This document shows positions 19,822 to 29,121 of a DNA stretch of 29,542 nt, one piece after another. The position numbers were made by a program, and so were the translations under genes. The DNA is from Zygnema circumcarinatum (taxonomy: Eukaryota > Streptophyta > Zygnematophyceae > Zygnematales > Zygnemataceae). Below the pieces are notes generated by a model. It had not been told where the DNA came from. It worked only from the letters and a program-made list of their open reading frames with translations, and did no database searches. The DNA is taken from the NCBI GenBank assembly GCA_037447605.1, contig CM074810.1, forward strand, positions 1,426,512 through 1,456,053, read 5' to 3'. Positions within the stretch are counted from its first letter, which is position 1; the number at the start of each line of letters is the position of its first letter.

Positions 19822-20370
19822 CTACAGCCACGCCAAAGCCTCATTAACGACCAACTCATCTACGAAGGGCCGTACGGACCAAAGGGTGCCGTACGACTGC
19901 AGCTGCTCACTCGGCGTGTCCAGTGACAAGGCCATAATTATTTTTTCCTGCACGTTCCTAAAATAGGGGAGTCAAGACAATGGCCTTACAACGTTTCTTA
20001 ATCTAAATTTGAATTGAGTGCGAAAGAAAGAGTTCATGAATACCCTAAACCTAATTCGTCTATAGAGCTTGACTTCAGAAACCTTGAACCCTGAGCCATG
20101 ACCTGAAAACCTGAACCTTAAACCCTAAAGACGTTGAACCCTAAAACCTGGAACCTTGAAGGGTTCAGGGGCTCACCTTGAAAGCCAGGTCATCCTCAAA
20201 CATGCTCCAGATGCATGACATCATCGTGACGTAATCCGTCACCCCCAGCTCCTTCCCAGAAGCTTCCCTGAACACGTTTGTCTGCGTGGCATCCATGGAG
20301 AGACAGACTCGCAACACTTGGAATTAAACAGAGCCTAAAAATCAAAACAGACAAGAGAAAGATTCTTAAA

Positions 20371-20443
<73 letters not shown>

Positions 20444-22483
20444 GCAAGTAAAAAATTGGAAGATTAGAACATAAAAAATTAGAAAATTCAGTTGCTTGAA
20501 TGTGGTGTACTTACATACGGAGGACTCCCCATTGTGAGAATGCAAGAACTTACTAAGGCCAAGCTTTTGGCCGGCTGTTGAACCTCTTCTCCATCCTCTT
20601 CTGCAAGATCCAGCGACGCACTGGAAGGTGGATCCGAGTTCAACGAGAGTCGAGCCAAAGTGGATCCGACCCAGTCAACAGATATCGGTGGATCCACTTT
20701 CGGAAGCAGTGAGAGGAGAGAGGAGCAGCTCTCTTCTGCTTCCAGGAAGATGCTGTGAAGCTTCTCAGAAGATTCCTGCACTGCCCATTCAACCTACAAT
20801 GCATAAGTTTTCACTATTTTTTAGAGCTTCCAGAAATCCAGGAAAGCTTACAAGGATTTTGAGCATTTCAAACCACTGAGCTATTCAAATGCAATAAAAA
20901 AATCTTTGAATAAATGGAAAGAATTTGAAACCACCCTCTTCTCGTTAGTGAATACATCTGAATGTCCTCATTATATCCGGATATTTCTGAATGAGCTTGA
21001 ACGTTTTTAAATCATCTGAAACAAAGGTTTTGAATTATTTGATTATCTGAAGGTATCGAAAGTCGGTGATCACCTTCAGCCAAGTGGCGATGCATGGCTC
21101 GAAATGATTCATTCACTGTCGAAAAAGAAGGAGAAAAAGAGAAGGAAGATTTTGGATTAATGGAACAGAGCTATTTTCTCCCCTCCTCCCTTCCCACCTT
21201 CCCCCTCCCAACCTCTCCCTCCTCCTCCCCCTTCTATCTTCCCCCGCCCCCCCTCCCTCCCTCCCCCTCCTCCGCCTACCCCTCCGTCCCTCCCTCCTCT
21301 CCCTCTCTAACTCTCTCTTTCTCTCTCCCTCCCTCCTCTCTCTCCCCCCCGCACTCTTCCCCCCTCCCCCTCTCACTCTCTGGCTGTTTGGAATATTCCA
21401 GGTTTTAGGGTTTCAGGATTTTAGGCCATGTACGTTAAATGAGATTAGGGTAGGGTTTAAGATATTAGGGTTCCACTTGTAGGGTTTTAGAGATTAGGGT
21501 TTCATTTTTGGGGTTTACGAGTTTTAGGGTTTGGCCTCACTCCGCGCACAGTTGGCCCTTGCCGCCTCCGCATGGGTGCATCCCCCCTGGACGTAATTCC
21601 GGAGCCGCTCCGAGCCCTGCTCTGAAAATATTTTTGCCAAAACCGGCGACGACTTCTGAAGGGGCTCGCGCCGGAAAAGTTCTGCGCACAGTTTTCTTTA
21701 CCCCTTACTTTATTTCAGTTTTTTTCTTTATTTTTGTGATTGTTGTTTTAGGTAGTTTTCTTTTTAAAGAGTTGCTTTTGCATTTGGACACAAACCACGT
21801 TATTTTGCTGATTTTTTTTTTTCGAGAGAGAAAGTTTCATGGAACTGACCGAGTTCGGAGGAAAGCGACAAAATTAAATTTTCTCCGACTTGGTGCAGCT
21901 CGTCTAGCACGGCCACTCTGCAAAAAAAAAAAAAAGAAAAAAGAAAAAAGAAAAAAGTTGAAGGGGGGAGGGGGAGGAGGGCATGAAAGAAAAAGAAAGA
22001 GGGTGCTGGAAAAGATCAGTAAATTTAACTTTAAAAAGATTAAAATTTAAAGGGTCAAGAAGGAAATAAGCAAAGGGGAGTTTCCTGAAGAAAAACTGAG
22101 AATTTTTTTCGATACTTTTTCCTTCCAGAACTGCGAAAGCCGCTTTGAAAATGGGTTGAAGGGTCTCAGTTTTTGGTTTTTAGTTTTTGGTTTTTGGTTC
22201 AGGGTTTTACAAGGCTTTGGTTTCACAAATGGGGCTTTCACAATTTCATTTTCCCATAAGATTCCGGCATAAAGTATTTTTTTTTTTATTAAATTTTCAT
22301 CAACTGACATTTTTTTTCAAGGTTGAAAAAATATTTTCAAAAAAAAAAAACTTACAGCTGCATGAAGCTGCGGAAACGCGCTCTGGTTTCCGCATGTGTC
22401 CTCAGTTCCGTTGGCGCTGCCGATACGGACATAGAACGCCCCTCGCCATGCGTGACGCTCACGTCATCCTCCGTTAAACCCAT
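19822..22483 (-). CDS. CINP-like protein (predicted), seven exons
   Basis: Rebuilt from splice signals and phase: 22483-22356, 21917-21850, 21681-21541, 21115-21074, 20780-20515, 20281-20177 and 19947-19822, giving 291 residues. Every junction keeps frame, and acceptors at 21917 and 21115 have strong pyrimidine tracts. The protein is mostly helical, with an N-terminal segment (RSFMQ, VAVLDELHQVGENLIL), a coiled-coil-like stretch (NESFRAMHRHLAEVQ, SSEKLHSIFLEAEESC), an acidic Ser-rich linker, and a C-terminal block SMFEDDLAFKEKI...SYGTLWSVRPFVDE. That block follows the spacing of metazoan CDK2-interacting protein CINP (MY..EL..K......L....L.SYL.MW...P.V). CINP acts in replication and ATR signalling. 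The assignment is by eye and tentative; an alternative acceptor at 20793 exists. Confidence 0.6.
20379..20440. repeat. (AT)n microsatellite, about 62 bp
   Basis: Uninterrupted AT dinucleotide array after an A-run, in the CINP-like intron 20514-20282. Likely polymorphic; can form a cruciform. Confidence 0.97.
21180..21380. repeat. CT-rich tract in a CINP-like intron
   Basis: Pyrimidine on +, purine on the gene strand, in the intron 21540-21116. Followed at 21390-21530 by scattered TTTAGGG-type motifs. Confidence 0.85.
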
Positions 22484-22500
22484 AACCCTAACCCTAAAAC
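22484..22500. promoter_or_regulatory. Telo-box-like motifs at the CINP-like start
   Basis: TTTAGGGTTAGGGTT on the minus strand abuts the ATG at 22483. Plant telo-boxes (AAACCCTAA) are common in promoters and leaders of cell-cycle and translation genes; role here is inferred. Confidence 0.5.
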
Positions 22501-22698
22501 TCCCTAAGGGGAAAACTCTTTAAACCTCTGAAGCGCTAAAACCCTCACTCGTCTGCTGGGGAAAAAAAAAGCGAAAATGTACATCTGGAAATTTGAAAGG
22601 AAATAATGAAAGCGAGCCGAGAACGCGGGGCTTTAATAGAGGCTGAACGTGAAGGTGAGAAACCTGGTTGGATGCGGGAAACCGAAAAACTAAAGACT

Positions 22699-22776
22699 CG
22701 CTGACGTCTTTTCAACGGCGATTCAAAATACTCGCTGACGTCAAATTGAGGGCGATTCAAAAAACCCGCTGACGTC
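22699..22776. promoter_or_regulatory. Three CGCTGACGTC elements in a 34-bp repeat
   Basis: CGCTGACGTC occurs at 22699, 22733 and 22767, exactly 34 bp apart. The spacer keeps GGCGATTCAAAA in the first two units. The third extends to TGACGTCA. It lies about 215-290 bp upstream of the CINP-like ATG. A likely array of bZIP sites. Confidence 0.65.
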
Positions 22777-22803
22777 AGTAATCGAACGTAACGCGGAGGG
22801 CCG

Positions 22804-22875
22804 GGCCAATGGTTGGCAAATGTCAACCAATTGAACCATTGGCCGTGGCTGGGAAATGCCAACCATTGGCAATGG
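22804..22875. promoter_or_regulatory. CCAAT/ATTGG cluster with 11-bp inverted repeat
   Basis: GGCCAATGGTT (22804-22814) and AACCATTGGCC (22834-22844) are perfect inverted repeats. A further AACCATTGGCAATGG (22861-22875) and TTGGCAAATG/GGGAAATGCC repeats follow. At least four CCAAT cores in both orientations suggest NF-Y binding (inference). Confidence 0.55.
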
Positions 22876-23070
22876 CGAGCTCGACTTAAAGTTCGCGAAA
22901 GGCGAGAGCCATAGGCCAGCCATTGGTCAGAACCCTCTTAGTTTAATTATTAATCAACCAAATGACCAAGTTGAAATGTCAAGTTTTTTGGTACGACCCG
23001 CAGCTACAGTACTGTACGCCGGTTTGTACCGTACCATGTACGGCACAAACGACGATACAGTTGTACTGTA

Positions 23071-23088
23071 CTGTACTGTACAGTACAG
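23071..23088. repeat. 18-bp palindrome CTGTACTGTACAGTACAG
   Basis: Perfect palindrome at the end of a TGTACTGTACTG microrepeat. The GTACAGT core resembles the flank of the TIR ends at 16272 and 17441. Confidence 0.6.
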
Positions 23089-23154
23089 AATGAAAATTAT
23101 TTTATTCTAGAAATTTTAGGTGACGTGGCGCTGTCATTGGAGACGACCGGAAAC

Positions 23155-23167
23155 GAACCTTCTAGAA
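23155..23167. promoter_or_regulatory. Heat-shock-type element GAAccTTCtaGAA
   Basis: Three alternating nGAAn units in perfect register. Over 600 bp from the CINP-like ATG and about 1 kb from the gene at 24196, so its target is uncertain. A single 13-mer can occur by chance. Confidence 0.35.
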
Positions 23168-23551
23168 CCAGCGAAAGAAGGTAAGGAAAGCCGTACGTAT
23201 AATTAATTAAAGAAGTCGTACTCTACAAGCTTCACTTGAAATACAACGAATCACTTAATTATTTTTATCATGTACTCGTTCTTTATTTGGTTTTTGGATA
23301 AGGCAGGTCGACTAGCCGACACAGCCTTAGGCGACAAAAGTCAGCCCACGTGATCCGATGACGTTATAAAAGTTGGAATCTTGAAAATGACGTCACCAAT
23401 GGCCTTCCAGGCACGTGTGTGCCAGCTAATCAGTCGACGTCGGCTGATCTCCAAAATCAACATCATCCTCAGGAAGCATTGTTGATCGGATCAACTAGTG
23501 GACTCCAATTATGAAGTAGAGTGGATCCACGCTCGACAATAGTACAGTATA

Positions 23552-23575
23552 CAGTAAGGGTCCTTCCCTCCTTCC
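23552..23575 (+). repeat. Third CAGT-type TIR-like end
   Basis: CAGTAAGGGTCCTTCC preceded by TA resembles the 16272 and 17441 TIRs with one G fewer. No partner end was found in the window, so it may be a solo or diverged end. Confidence 0.35.
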
Positions 23576-23992
23576 TACTTGGTGGACCCGAAACTAAAAC
23601 AACCGCTTAGCTTAAGCATATTCCACTATAACGGGATTCGAGCGTTGGGTGGATCCACACCTGATTTTGATCAGTGGACTCACATGTGCGAACAATTTTA
23701 TCCAGGTCAGCATCCTTGAAGCATCCGCCAGCGCGACAATTGTCGCCAAAAAGCTGCCGTGGACAAAATATCTTGGAAACAATTTTTTTCTGCCCGAGAG
23801 TTATTCTTTAAAAATATATCAAACTTATCTCGGCCGTCCATTGAAGGTAGTCTCGTTTCATCGAAAAAACTGACCGTCGAAAAATAGAAATTAATCGGTT
23901 TTTTCCAGATGCTTCCGCTTGGTCCTGCCCAAACATTGGGAACCAAATAATTGATTTAAAATAACTACATCCTTGGTCTCCACCACGAAGCA

Positions 23993-23999
23993 TATAAAG
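23993..23999 (+). promoter_or_regulatory. TATA-like element TATAAAG
   Basis: TATAAAG about 197 bp upstream of the ATG at 24196, followed by a GA-rich leader (24048-24176). A plausible core promoter for the small plant protein gene. Confidence 0.45.
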
Positions 24000-24047
24000 T
24001 AGTGACGAGGCCATTGCACTTTGTCCATTACGTAGCTGAAGAGACAC

Positions 24048-24176
24048 GATAAAGAGAGAGAGAGTAGAGAGAGAGAGAGAGAGAGCGAGAGAGAGGGGGA
24101 GAGCGGGAGGTGGAGAGAGAGGGAGACAAGAAGGAGAGGGCGAGAGAGAACGAGGGAGGGAAAGAGAGAGGGAGGG
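24048..24176. repeat. GA-rich leader tract
   Basis: (GA)n and GGAGAG-rich sequence directly upstream of the ATG at 24196. It is purine on the coding strand, unlike the CT-rich leaders of the three mitochondrial-protein genes. Confidence 0.85.
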
Positions 24177-24195
24177 ATAAGCGTGCGTGGCAGCC

Positions 24196-25701
24196 ATGGG
24201 GTCACTGATGGCGGGCTGGTCGAGTGAGCACATGACGAAAACGGGTATGCTCTGACGCCTCTCTCTCTCTCTCTCTCTTATCGCCCCTTTTTTATCCCAC
24301 CCCCTCCAATTGCCTCTCTTAACGCACTGGTTTTAAAACTTGGACTCCTTGCCCCTCTCTCACTCCCTCCACCTCTCTCCCCCTCTCCCTCTCCTTCTGC
24401 TGACGCATCCTTCTCGTGCTGCGCACTCCATTCCTTACTTTTATTCCTAATAGTTTTCGCCTCCCTTGGGTGTATTCTTTTTACAGGTTTGGCCCATGCA
24501 GGGTCCTTCACCAAGACCGAGATTGAAGCCTTTTGGCGCCTCCGCAAGGAGGAGGTCGAGGAGCACGCGGCGCACCTCGCGGAGTACATGCAGCCCCTCA
24601 AGGTGAATGCGCTGCTTCATGGAAACGCAGTTCAGTCGCAGTTTCGGGTTCAGTTCCAGTTCCAGTTCCAGTTGACCTCTTGTTCGAGGTGCTGTTTCAG
24701 TCAAAGCTCAAGTGAAATAAGTGGGGTTTAGGGTCTGTTGATTGAGGTAAGTTCAGGGCGTCTCGAAATCTTAAGTTTATTAAAGGACGAAAAGGGTTGT
24801 AGATAGAGAATAGGAAATCTGGAAAGAAAAACTATAAATCTGAAAAACAATCCTGAGAAATCTGGGCAAGAAGGGACTTAAATGGATTGTAGTTTCGTTA
24901 GTTTTATTTATATTGTTATTAGCCGGAATAAGGGTGTGTTTTCCTTTCCCTTTTTTTTTTTTTTTCGAAGTCGAGAGTGTGATGCGCTTCTGAATGACGT
25001 TTGTGGTGACGAGAGCTGCTCTGTGCTTTCAGAATTGAGAATATTTACTTATGGTTTTGTCGATTGTTTGCGAAATATTTGTTCAGGAGGATGCGCCCCT
25101 GCCCCCGAATCCGTTTGATGCGGACGATCCCGAAGATCTGACGGACGAGGAGAAGCGTCTCCGAATGAAGGACTGGTGAGCGCTGAAAATAGAAGATGCC
25201 TCTTTCGCTCCCCCGGCCCCCCTTTTCCGCTCTCTTCCTATCTCCTTTCTTTCCTCTTCCTCGCTCGCTCTGACCTTTCTTTCCCTCCCTCTGCAATTCT
25301 CTTTCTCTCTCTCTCTTTCCCTCTCTCTCTCTCTCTCTCTCTCCCTCTCTCTCTCTTTCCCTCCCTTGTTCCTTGTGTTCCCTCTCCTTTTTCCTCTCCC
25401 ACTTTCGCCCTCCTTCTCGTCCTTTGCATCGGGTTTCCTTTTTCCTTTTTTCGTTGGGCAGCGTTGGGAGTTCCAAATTTTATGAAGCCACCTTTGTTCC
25501 AAACTTTGTATTCTGGTTGGTTTGTTTTGGTTCCTCGTGGTTTCTTACTCGCATGCGTTGTTTCAACACGCGAGTGTTCGCAGGTGGAGAACGAGCAACT
25601 TGGCCTATTTGAATGCCCCCCCTGAAAAGGGGTACAATGAGACCAGGGGCGGTACATATGTCACCCAACACGAGGTCGCACTGGGCCTTCAAGCCACTTA
25701 A
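24196..25701 (+). CDS. Small conserved plant protein of unknown function (123 aa)
   Basis: Four exons in phase: 24196-24244, 24487-24602, 25087-25175 and 25584-25701. The start MGSLMAGW, the segment FTKTEIEAFWRLRKEEVEEH and the WWTRSNLAYLNAPP tail resemble a family of small plant proteins I recall as uncharacterised; no function is claimed. The middle is acidic and proline-rich (EDAPLPPNPFDADDPEDL) followed by TDEEKRLRMKDW. There is no membrane segment or clear targeting signal; Gly2 follows the initiator Met, but position 6 is Ala, which argues against N-myristoylation. Introns 1 and 3 hold CT-rich tracts on the coding strand (24260-24410, 25197-25400). The exon at 24487 is followed by a CAGTTC repeat just inside intron 2 (24640-24672). 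It faces the DExH gene tail-to-tail. Confidence 0.85.
25197..25400. repeat. CT-rich tract in intron 3 of the 24196 gene
   Basis: (CT)n and TTTCCC-rich run on the coding strand, about 185 bp before the acceptor at 25583. Long overlapping ORFs on both strands are its shadows. Confidence 0.85.
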
Positions 25702-26352
25702 AGAGCTCACAACTGAAACAGAGAGCACGCACTTGTACATATGTTTGAGGCGCATGGGGCAGTTCCGTGCAGCCAATCAATCGATTTAGCATTGCAACGG
25801 TGGAGCATGGAGAGGCCTCTGCTGCATGCAGGGCTGTGAGGCTGACCGGGTCGTCTGCAAGGCTGTTAAGAATCATATGTAAGCTTTATTATACGACTCG
25901 AAAGAGCATATTAGAATAAGAGGGAAGAGAGCAGAGTTGGTCGGTCGGTCAGTGGGGCGGAATAGAACACAGGACAGTTTTGAATGGCGGTGGCCGCCGG
26001 CGAATGCAGGACGTGCTGTTTATAGGATGCTTTAAATGTAAGTAGCGGAGCATGTGATGGATGGGTCGGTTGTAAATACAAGCATGGGAGCATGGCAGCG
26101 CTGATGTGGAGCCTGCAAAGATGACCATTGCTATGAGTATCATCGTCGTGTCATGGCCATATATACAACCTTTGATTAGGCATTCTTCATTTTTCATTCT
26201 TTGGGTAGCCTTCGATTGGGCATTCTTTTTGGAGGTTTGCGTGTGGTGGTGCATGGATGAGTGGATTGATAGCTCCATCAGCATGCATGCAAGGCATGTT
26301 TCTCTCTTTACTTTTCGTTGCCTTAACTATCTTTGCAGCAGGGGTGTTTCAA

Positions 26353-26553
26353 TAGGGGGAGTCAAACTTTACACATGGCCAAATCAATTTCGTAAGCCTG
26401 TCGGGCGAATTAAGCATTGGCTAGGTACGCATTTCGGTACGGCTGCGTGGCGGAGCCGCGGATCCCGACCCGGAATTTGTACACGAAACTTTTACTTTTA
26501 GTATACTAAATTCGGGAACTTAATACGCTTCGGGCTAAGTCTGACTCCCCCTA
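26353..26553. mobile_element. MITE-like element, 201 bp, 17-bp TIRs
   Basis: TAGGGGGAGTCA at 26353-26364 and its exact reverse complement at 26542-26553. Including the inner bases, the ends agree at 16 of 17 (TAGGGGGAGTCA[A/G]ACTT). If TA is the target duplication the element is 26355-26551. No coding capacity. Size, symmetry and TA suggest a Tc1/mariner-type MITE; family not identified. Confidence 0.55.
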
Positions 26554-26850
26554 ATCTTAGAAAGTTAATTTTGTAGAATAAAAATTGCATTCAGTATGCA
26601 ATTGTCCACGAGATAAGGCGTCGCAGCGAATGAAAAAAGTGCTTCCTTCAAAGCATCTTCCATATCGATATTTTGGAGCTTGTGACGCGGAGAGCAGTGC
26701 GAGCTCATTCTCTTCAGCGAAGTAGTGCAATGCAGTACAGAGAGGCGCCTCCGAAACATGAAATAGAAAGTGAGAGAACTAAAAAGTGCTTTTTGAATTG
26801 CATGAATGGCAAGAGCAGGCCCACACCGGCTGCTGAAATGTGGGCGGGCA

Positions 26851-27228
26851 ACCGTTGGATATGTCATGCGTATCTTTGCGCGATATTGACCGTTGGATTG
26901 CCCTTAGCAAGATTTCAAGAGGCTGGCCGTCGATTCTGCCACGTGGAAACGTGTAACACCGTTGGATAATCGCCTGCGAGCTTTCGAAGGCGCATGACAG
27001 TTGGATAGCGAAGGTCGATGATTTCGACAAGGTTTAGGGTTTTATATGCCGCGTGTCGCAATCAGCGTGATTTCACCCACTGATTTATGAGGTTGTTGCT
27101 TTTGGGGGTTTCGACCGTTGGGTATGTCACACGTGCGAACATGAGATTCTAACCGTCGGATGGGCCACGCATGCACAAGAAGCACAAGGATGGCCATGCG
27201 CAAAATCTTGCGATTTTGACCGTTGGAT
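26851..27228 (+). repeat. Dispersed ACCGTTGGAT repeat cluster
   Basis: ACCGTTGGAT at 26851, 26889, 26958 and 27219; ACCGTTGGGT at 27114; ACCGTCGGAT at 27152; weaker forms near 26925 and 26999. Several are followed by TGTCA(C/T)GCG or GCCACGCATG. All in one orientation, spaced about 35-70 bp, with a larger gap. Similar ACCGTYGGAT strings are common in plant repeats and promoters. Confidence 0.65.
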
Positions 27229-27296
27229 CTGCCGCTTTTACAGGGGAATGCCGAAAAGCAAACGTCTCCAGAACCAATGTTTGATGGCAATGGTAG

Positions 27297-27520
27297 AACT
27301 CTCCCTCCCCCCCCACCCTCCTCTGCCCCTCTCTCCCTCTCCCTCCTTCCCTGCCCCTCTCTCTCTCCCTCTGTCTCTCTCTCACCCTCTCTCCCTCTCA
27401 CTCCTTCCCTGCCTCTCTCTCTCTCTCCCTGACTTTCTCACACCCTCTCGCCCTCTCCCTCCTTCCCTGCCCCTCTCTCTCCCTCTCCCCCTCTCCCTCT
27501 CTCCTCCCTCACCGCTCCCA
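27297..27520. repeat. CT-rich tract overlapping the helicase stop
   Basis: Pyrimidine on +, so purine-rich at the 3' end of the minus-strand helicase. The last codons (GRQGEWER, stop 27511-27509) are encoded at the edge of the tract, which then fills the 3' UTR. Confidence 0.8.
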
Positions 27521-29121
27521 CTCTCCCTGCCTCCCGCTGACGGTGGATGACGTGTCGCTGTGGAGGAGCTCCCTCACAGCGGAGACCACGTGGCGGCCCT
27601 CCAGGAGGAGGTCCATTTTCGGGTCCTCGATCTTCGCCTGCAGGAGGCGGTCCAGCTGGCGGCGCAGGTCCTGCCAGGGTTCAGCGCCCGCAGAAGAGCA
27701 CATTTAGGGTTTTAGAGTTTTTAGGGTTGCCAGTAATGTCAGGGTTTCGGCTTAACCCGCACAGACAGATTCACGCGATGAGTATCAGAAAAGCACTGAC
27801 TGAATACCGGCTAAAAACGTAACAATCTAATAGACTGAAAAAAAACGAAAAACCATCGAAAGGTTAGCGCTAAGAGCAGAGAGCCCTAAAACCCCCAAAA
27901 CCTAAAACCCTAAAACATCATATCCGATGCAAAGTTGAGAAACGTTCCAACAAGATTTTTAGGGTTTAAAAACCCTAAAAACCCAACAAGCCTAGAGGAG
28001 CCAAGGCTAATCTTGTGCACTTCAGGCTCCACAGTTCAAGGGTTCAGGGTCGTTTAGAGTTAGGGTTTAAGGGTTGAGGGGTTTACATGCACCAGTTCCG
28101 CTGTGCGCGGGGAGGCTGAGAAGTGCAGGTAACCCCCAAGCATGTCGAACCCTCCCCCCTCCTGCCGGGTCAGCTCTCCCCCAAACATCAAAAGCGCGCA
28201 GTCGGAAACCATGGAGGAGTCTCTGCACAGCAAAAAAAAAAAAAAAAAGAAAAAAAAGGACACAATAGACCTCTCCATCAACATCGGCAAAAAACGAAAA
28301 AAGGCTTCTCATCTCACGAAGAGAATGGAAACAAACAAACAAACAAACTGCAAACATTAGACCATCGACATTCGTTAGATTTTTTAAATCGAAAGCTGAG
28401 TAGTGGTTTCACCTGAGATAGATTCCAGTGGTCTTAACTTTTTCGCCGTAGACAAGCCACGGGCGGTCGAAAAACTTTTCGCGGGCGATGACCGAGGAGG
28501 GGTGTGCCTCTACCCGCCCGTCCTCCTTTGTGTACAGAACGGACCACTTTCCGCGCCGCTTTATTTGGGCCACCGAAGGGAACAGGCCCGCACATAGAAC
28601 CGCCATCACCATTTCCATGTCCTTTCCGTACTCGTTATACGCCTGCGTGTAGCCGAGCGTTGCGAGTGCCGAGAGAGGGAGAGGGAGAGGGAGAGGGAGA
28701 GGGAGAGGGAGAGGGCGAGAGGGCGAGAGAGCGGGAGGGAGGGGGAGGGAGGAGAGGGAGAGGGAGGGAGTACGAGTGGGAGAGGGAGAGAGAGAGGGAG
28801 AGAGAGTGGGAGAGAGGGGTGAGGGGAAGCAATTTCACTTTTAGTTTCCTTCCCTCCCCTTCCCCTTCGTTTAATTCTTTGGGGAAGGGTTTCTCATGGC
28901 TGGAAAGATATTCGTGGAAATGGGTTAGCCATACCTCTATTCCTTTCGACTTGTCGTAAAACCCGATATCGTGAAGTATGTCCAAAAACTGCTGCTGCAT
29001 ATCCTCCATCATTTGAAGCGCGTTATTGGACAGAAAGTTTTCCCAGCAATAATTCCGTTCCTGGCCCCTTCTCTTCGCCTGCTGCCAGCCTTCGAAGGCA
29101 TTCAGAAGAGCAATGTGGTCG
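27509..29121 (-). CDS. DExH1/DHX36-type DEAH-box helicase, C-terminal exons (5' partial)
   Basis: C-terminal part of a plant DExH-box ATP-dependent RNA helicase of the DExH1 group, related to DHX36 and DHX57; these remodel RNA and some unwind G-quadruplexes. Four in-phase exons: 29121-28935, 28642-28413, 28222-28087 and 27670-27509, about 238 residues. Seen: the end of the HA2/ratchet region (DHIALLNAFEGW, YCWENFLS, MMEDMQQQFLDIL, DIGFYDKSKG), then the OB-fold block (VLCAGLFPSVAQIKRRGKW, WLVYGEKVKTTGIYLRDSS, LLMFGGEL, MLGGYLHFSAS) and the tail AKIEDPKMDLLLEGRHVVSA. The helicase core with DEAH motif lies beyond the right edge, after an intron of at least 420 bp. A CT-rich (gene strand) tract precedes the acceptor at 28642. 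Confidence 0.92.
27700..28085. repeat. Scattered telomere-type motifs in a DExH intron
   Basis: The intron 28086-27671 carries many TTTAGGGTT and AAACCCTAA motifs in both orientations (for example 27703-27727, 27884-27915, 27957-27985, 28059-28070). They are not a head-to-tail telomere array. Confidence 0.75.
28669..28815. repeat. (GAGAGG)n tract in a DExH intron
   Basis: GAGAGGGAGAGG repeats on +, so CT-rich on the helicase strand, ending about 27 bp before the acceptor of exon 28642-28413. Confidence 0.9.

Larger units (their letters stand above)
22484..24195. other. Divergent intergenic region CINP-like/small plant protein
   Basis: 1.7 kb with no supported gene. It carries telomere-like motifs beside the CINP-like ATG, three 34-bp ACGT repeats, a CCAAT/ATTGG cluster, GTACTG palindromes, a heat-shock-type element, several ACGT cores (for example TGACGTCA near 23389 and CACGTG near 23348), two TATA-like sites and a third CAGT-type TIR-like end. 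Confidence 0.65.
25702..27508. other. Convergent intergenic region before the DExH gene
   Basis: 1.8 kb containing the 3' flank of the 123-aa protein gene, a 201-bp MITE-like element, a CCGTTGGAT repeat cluster and a CT-rich tract up to the helicase stop. I found no exon with both splice support and homology. Confidence 0.6.

Noticed and set aside
21508-22050. Plus-strand ORF of 180 residues
   Set aside because: It is antisense to CINP-like exons 21681-21541 and 21917-21850, whose minus-strand reading has splice signals and phase.
25661-25876. Minus-strand ORF of 71 residues with protein-like composition
   Set aside because: It is antisense to the end and 3' UTR of the 123-aa protein gene; no homology seen.
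26106-26501. Plus-strand ORF of 131 residues with hydrophobic stretches
   Set aside because: No recognisable domain, overlaps the MITE-like element, and no splice or coding-bias support.
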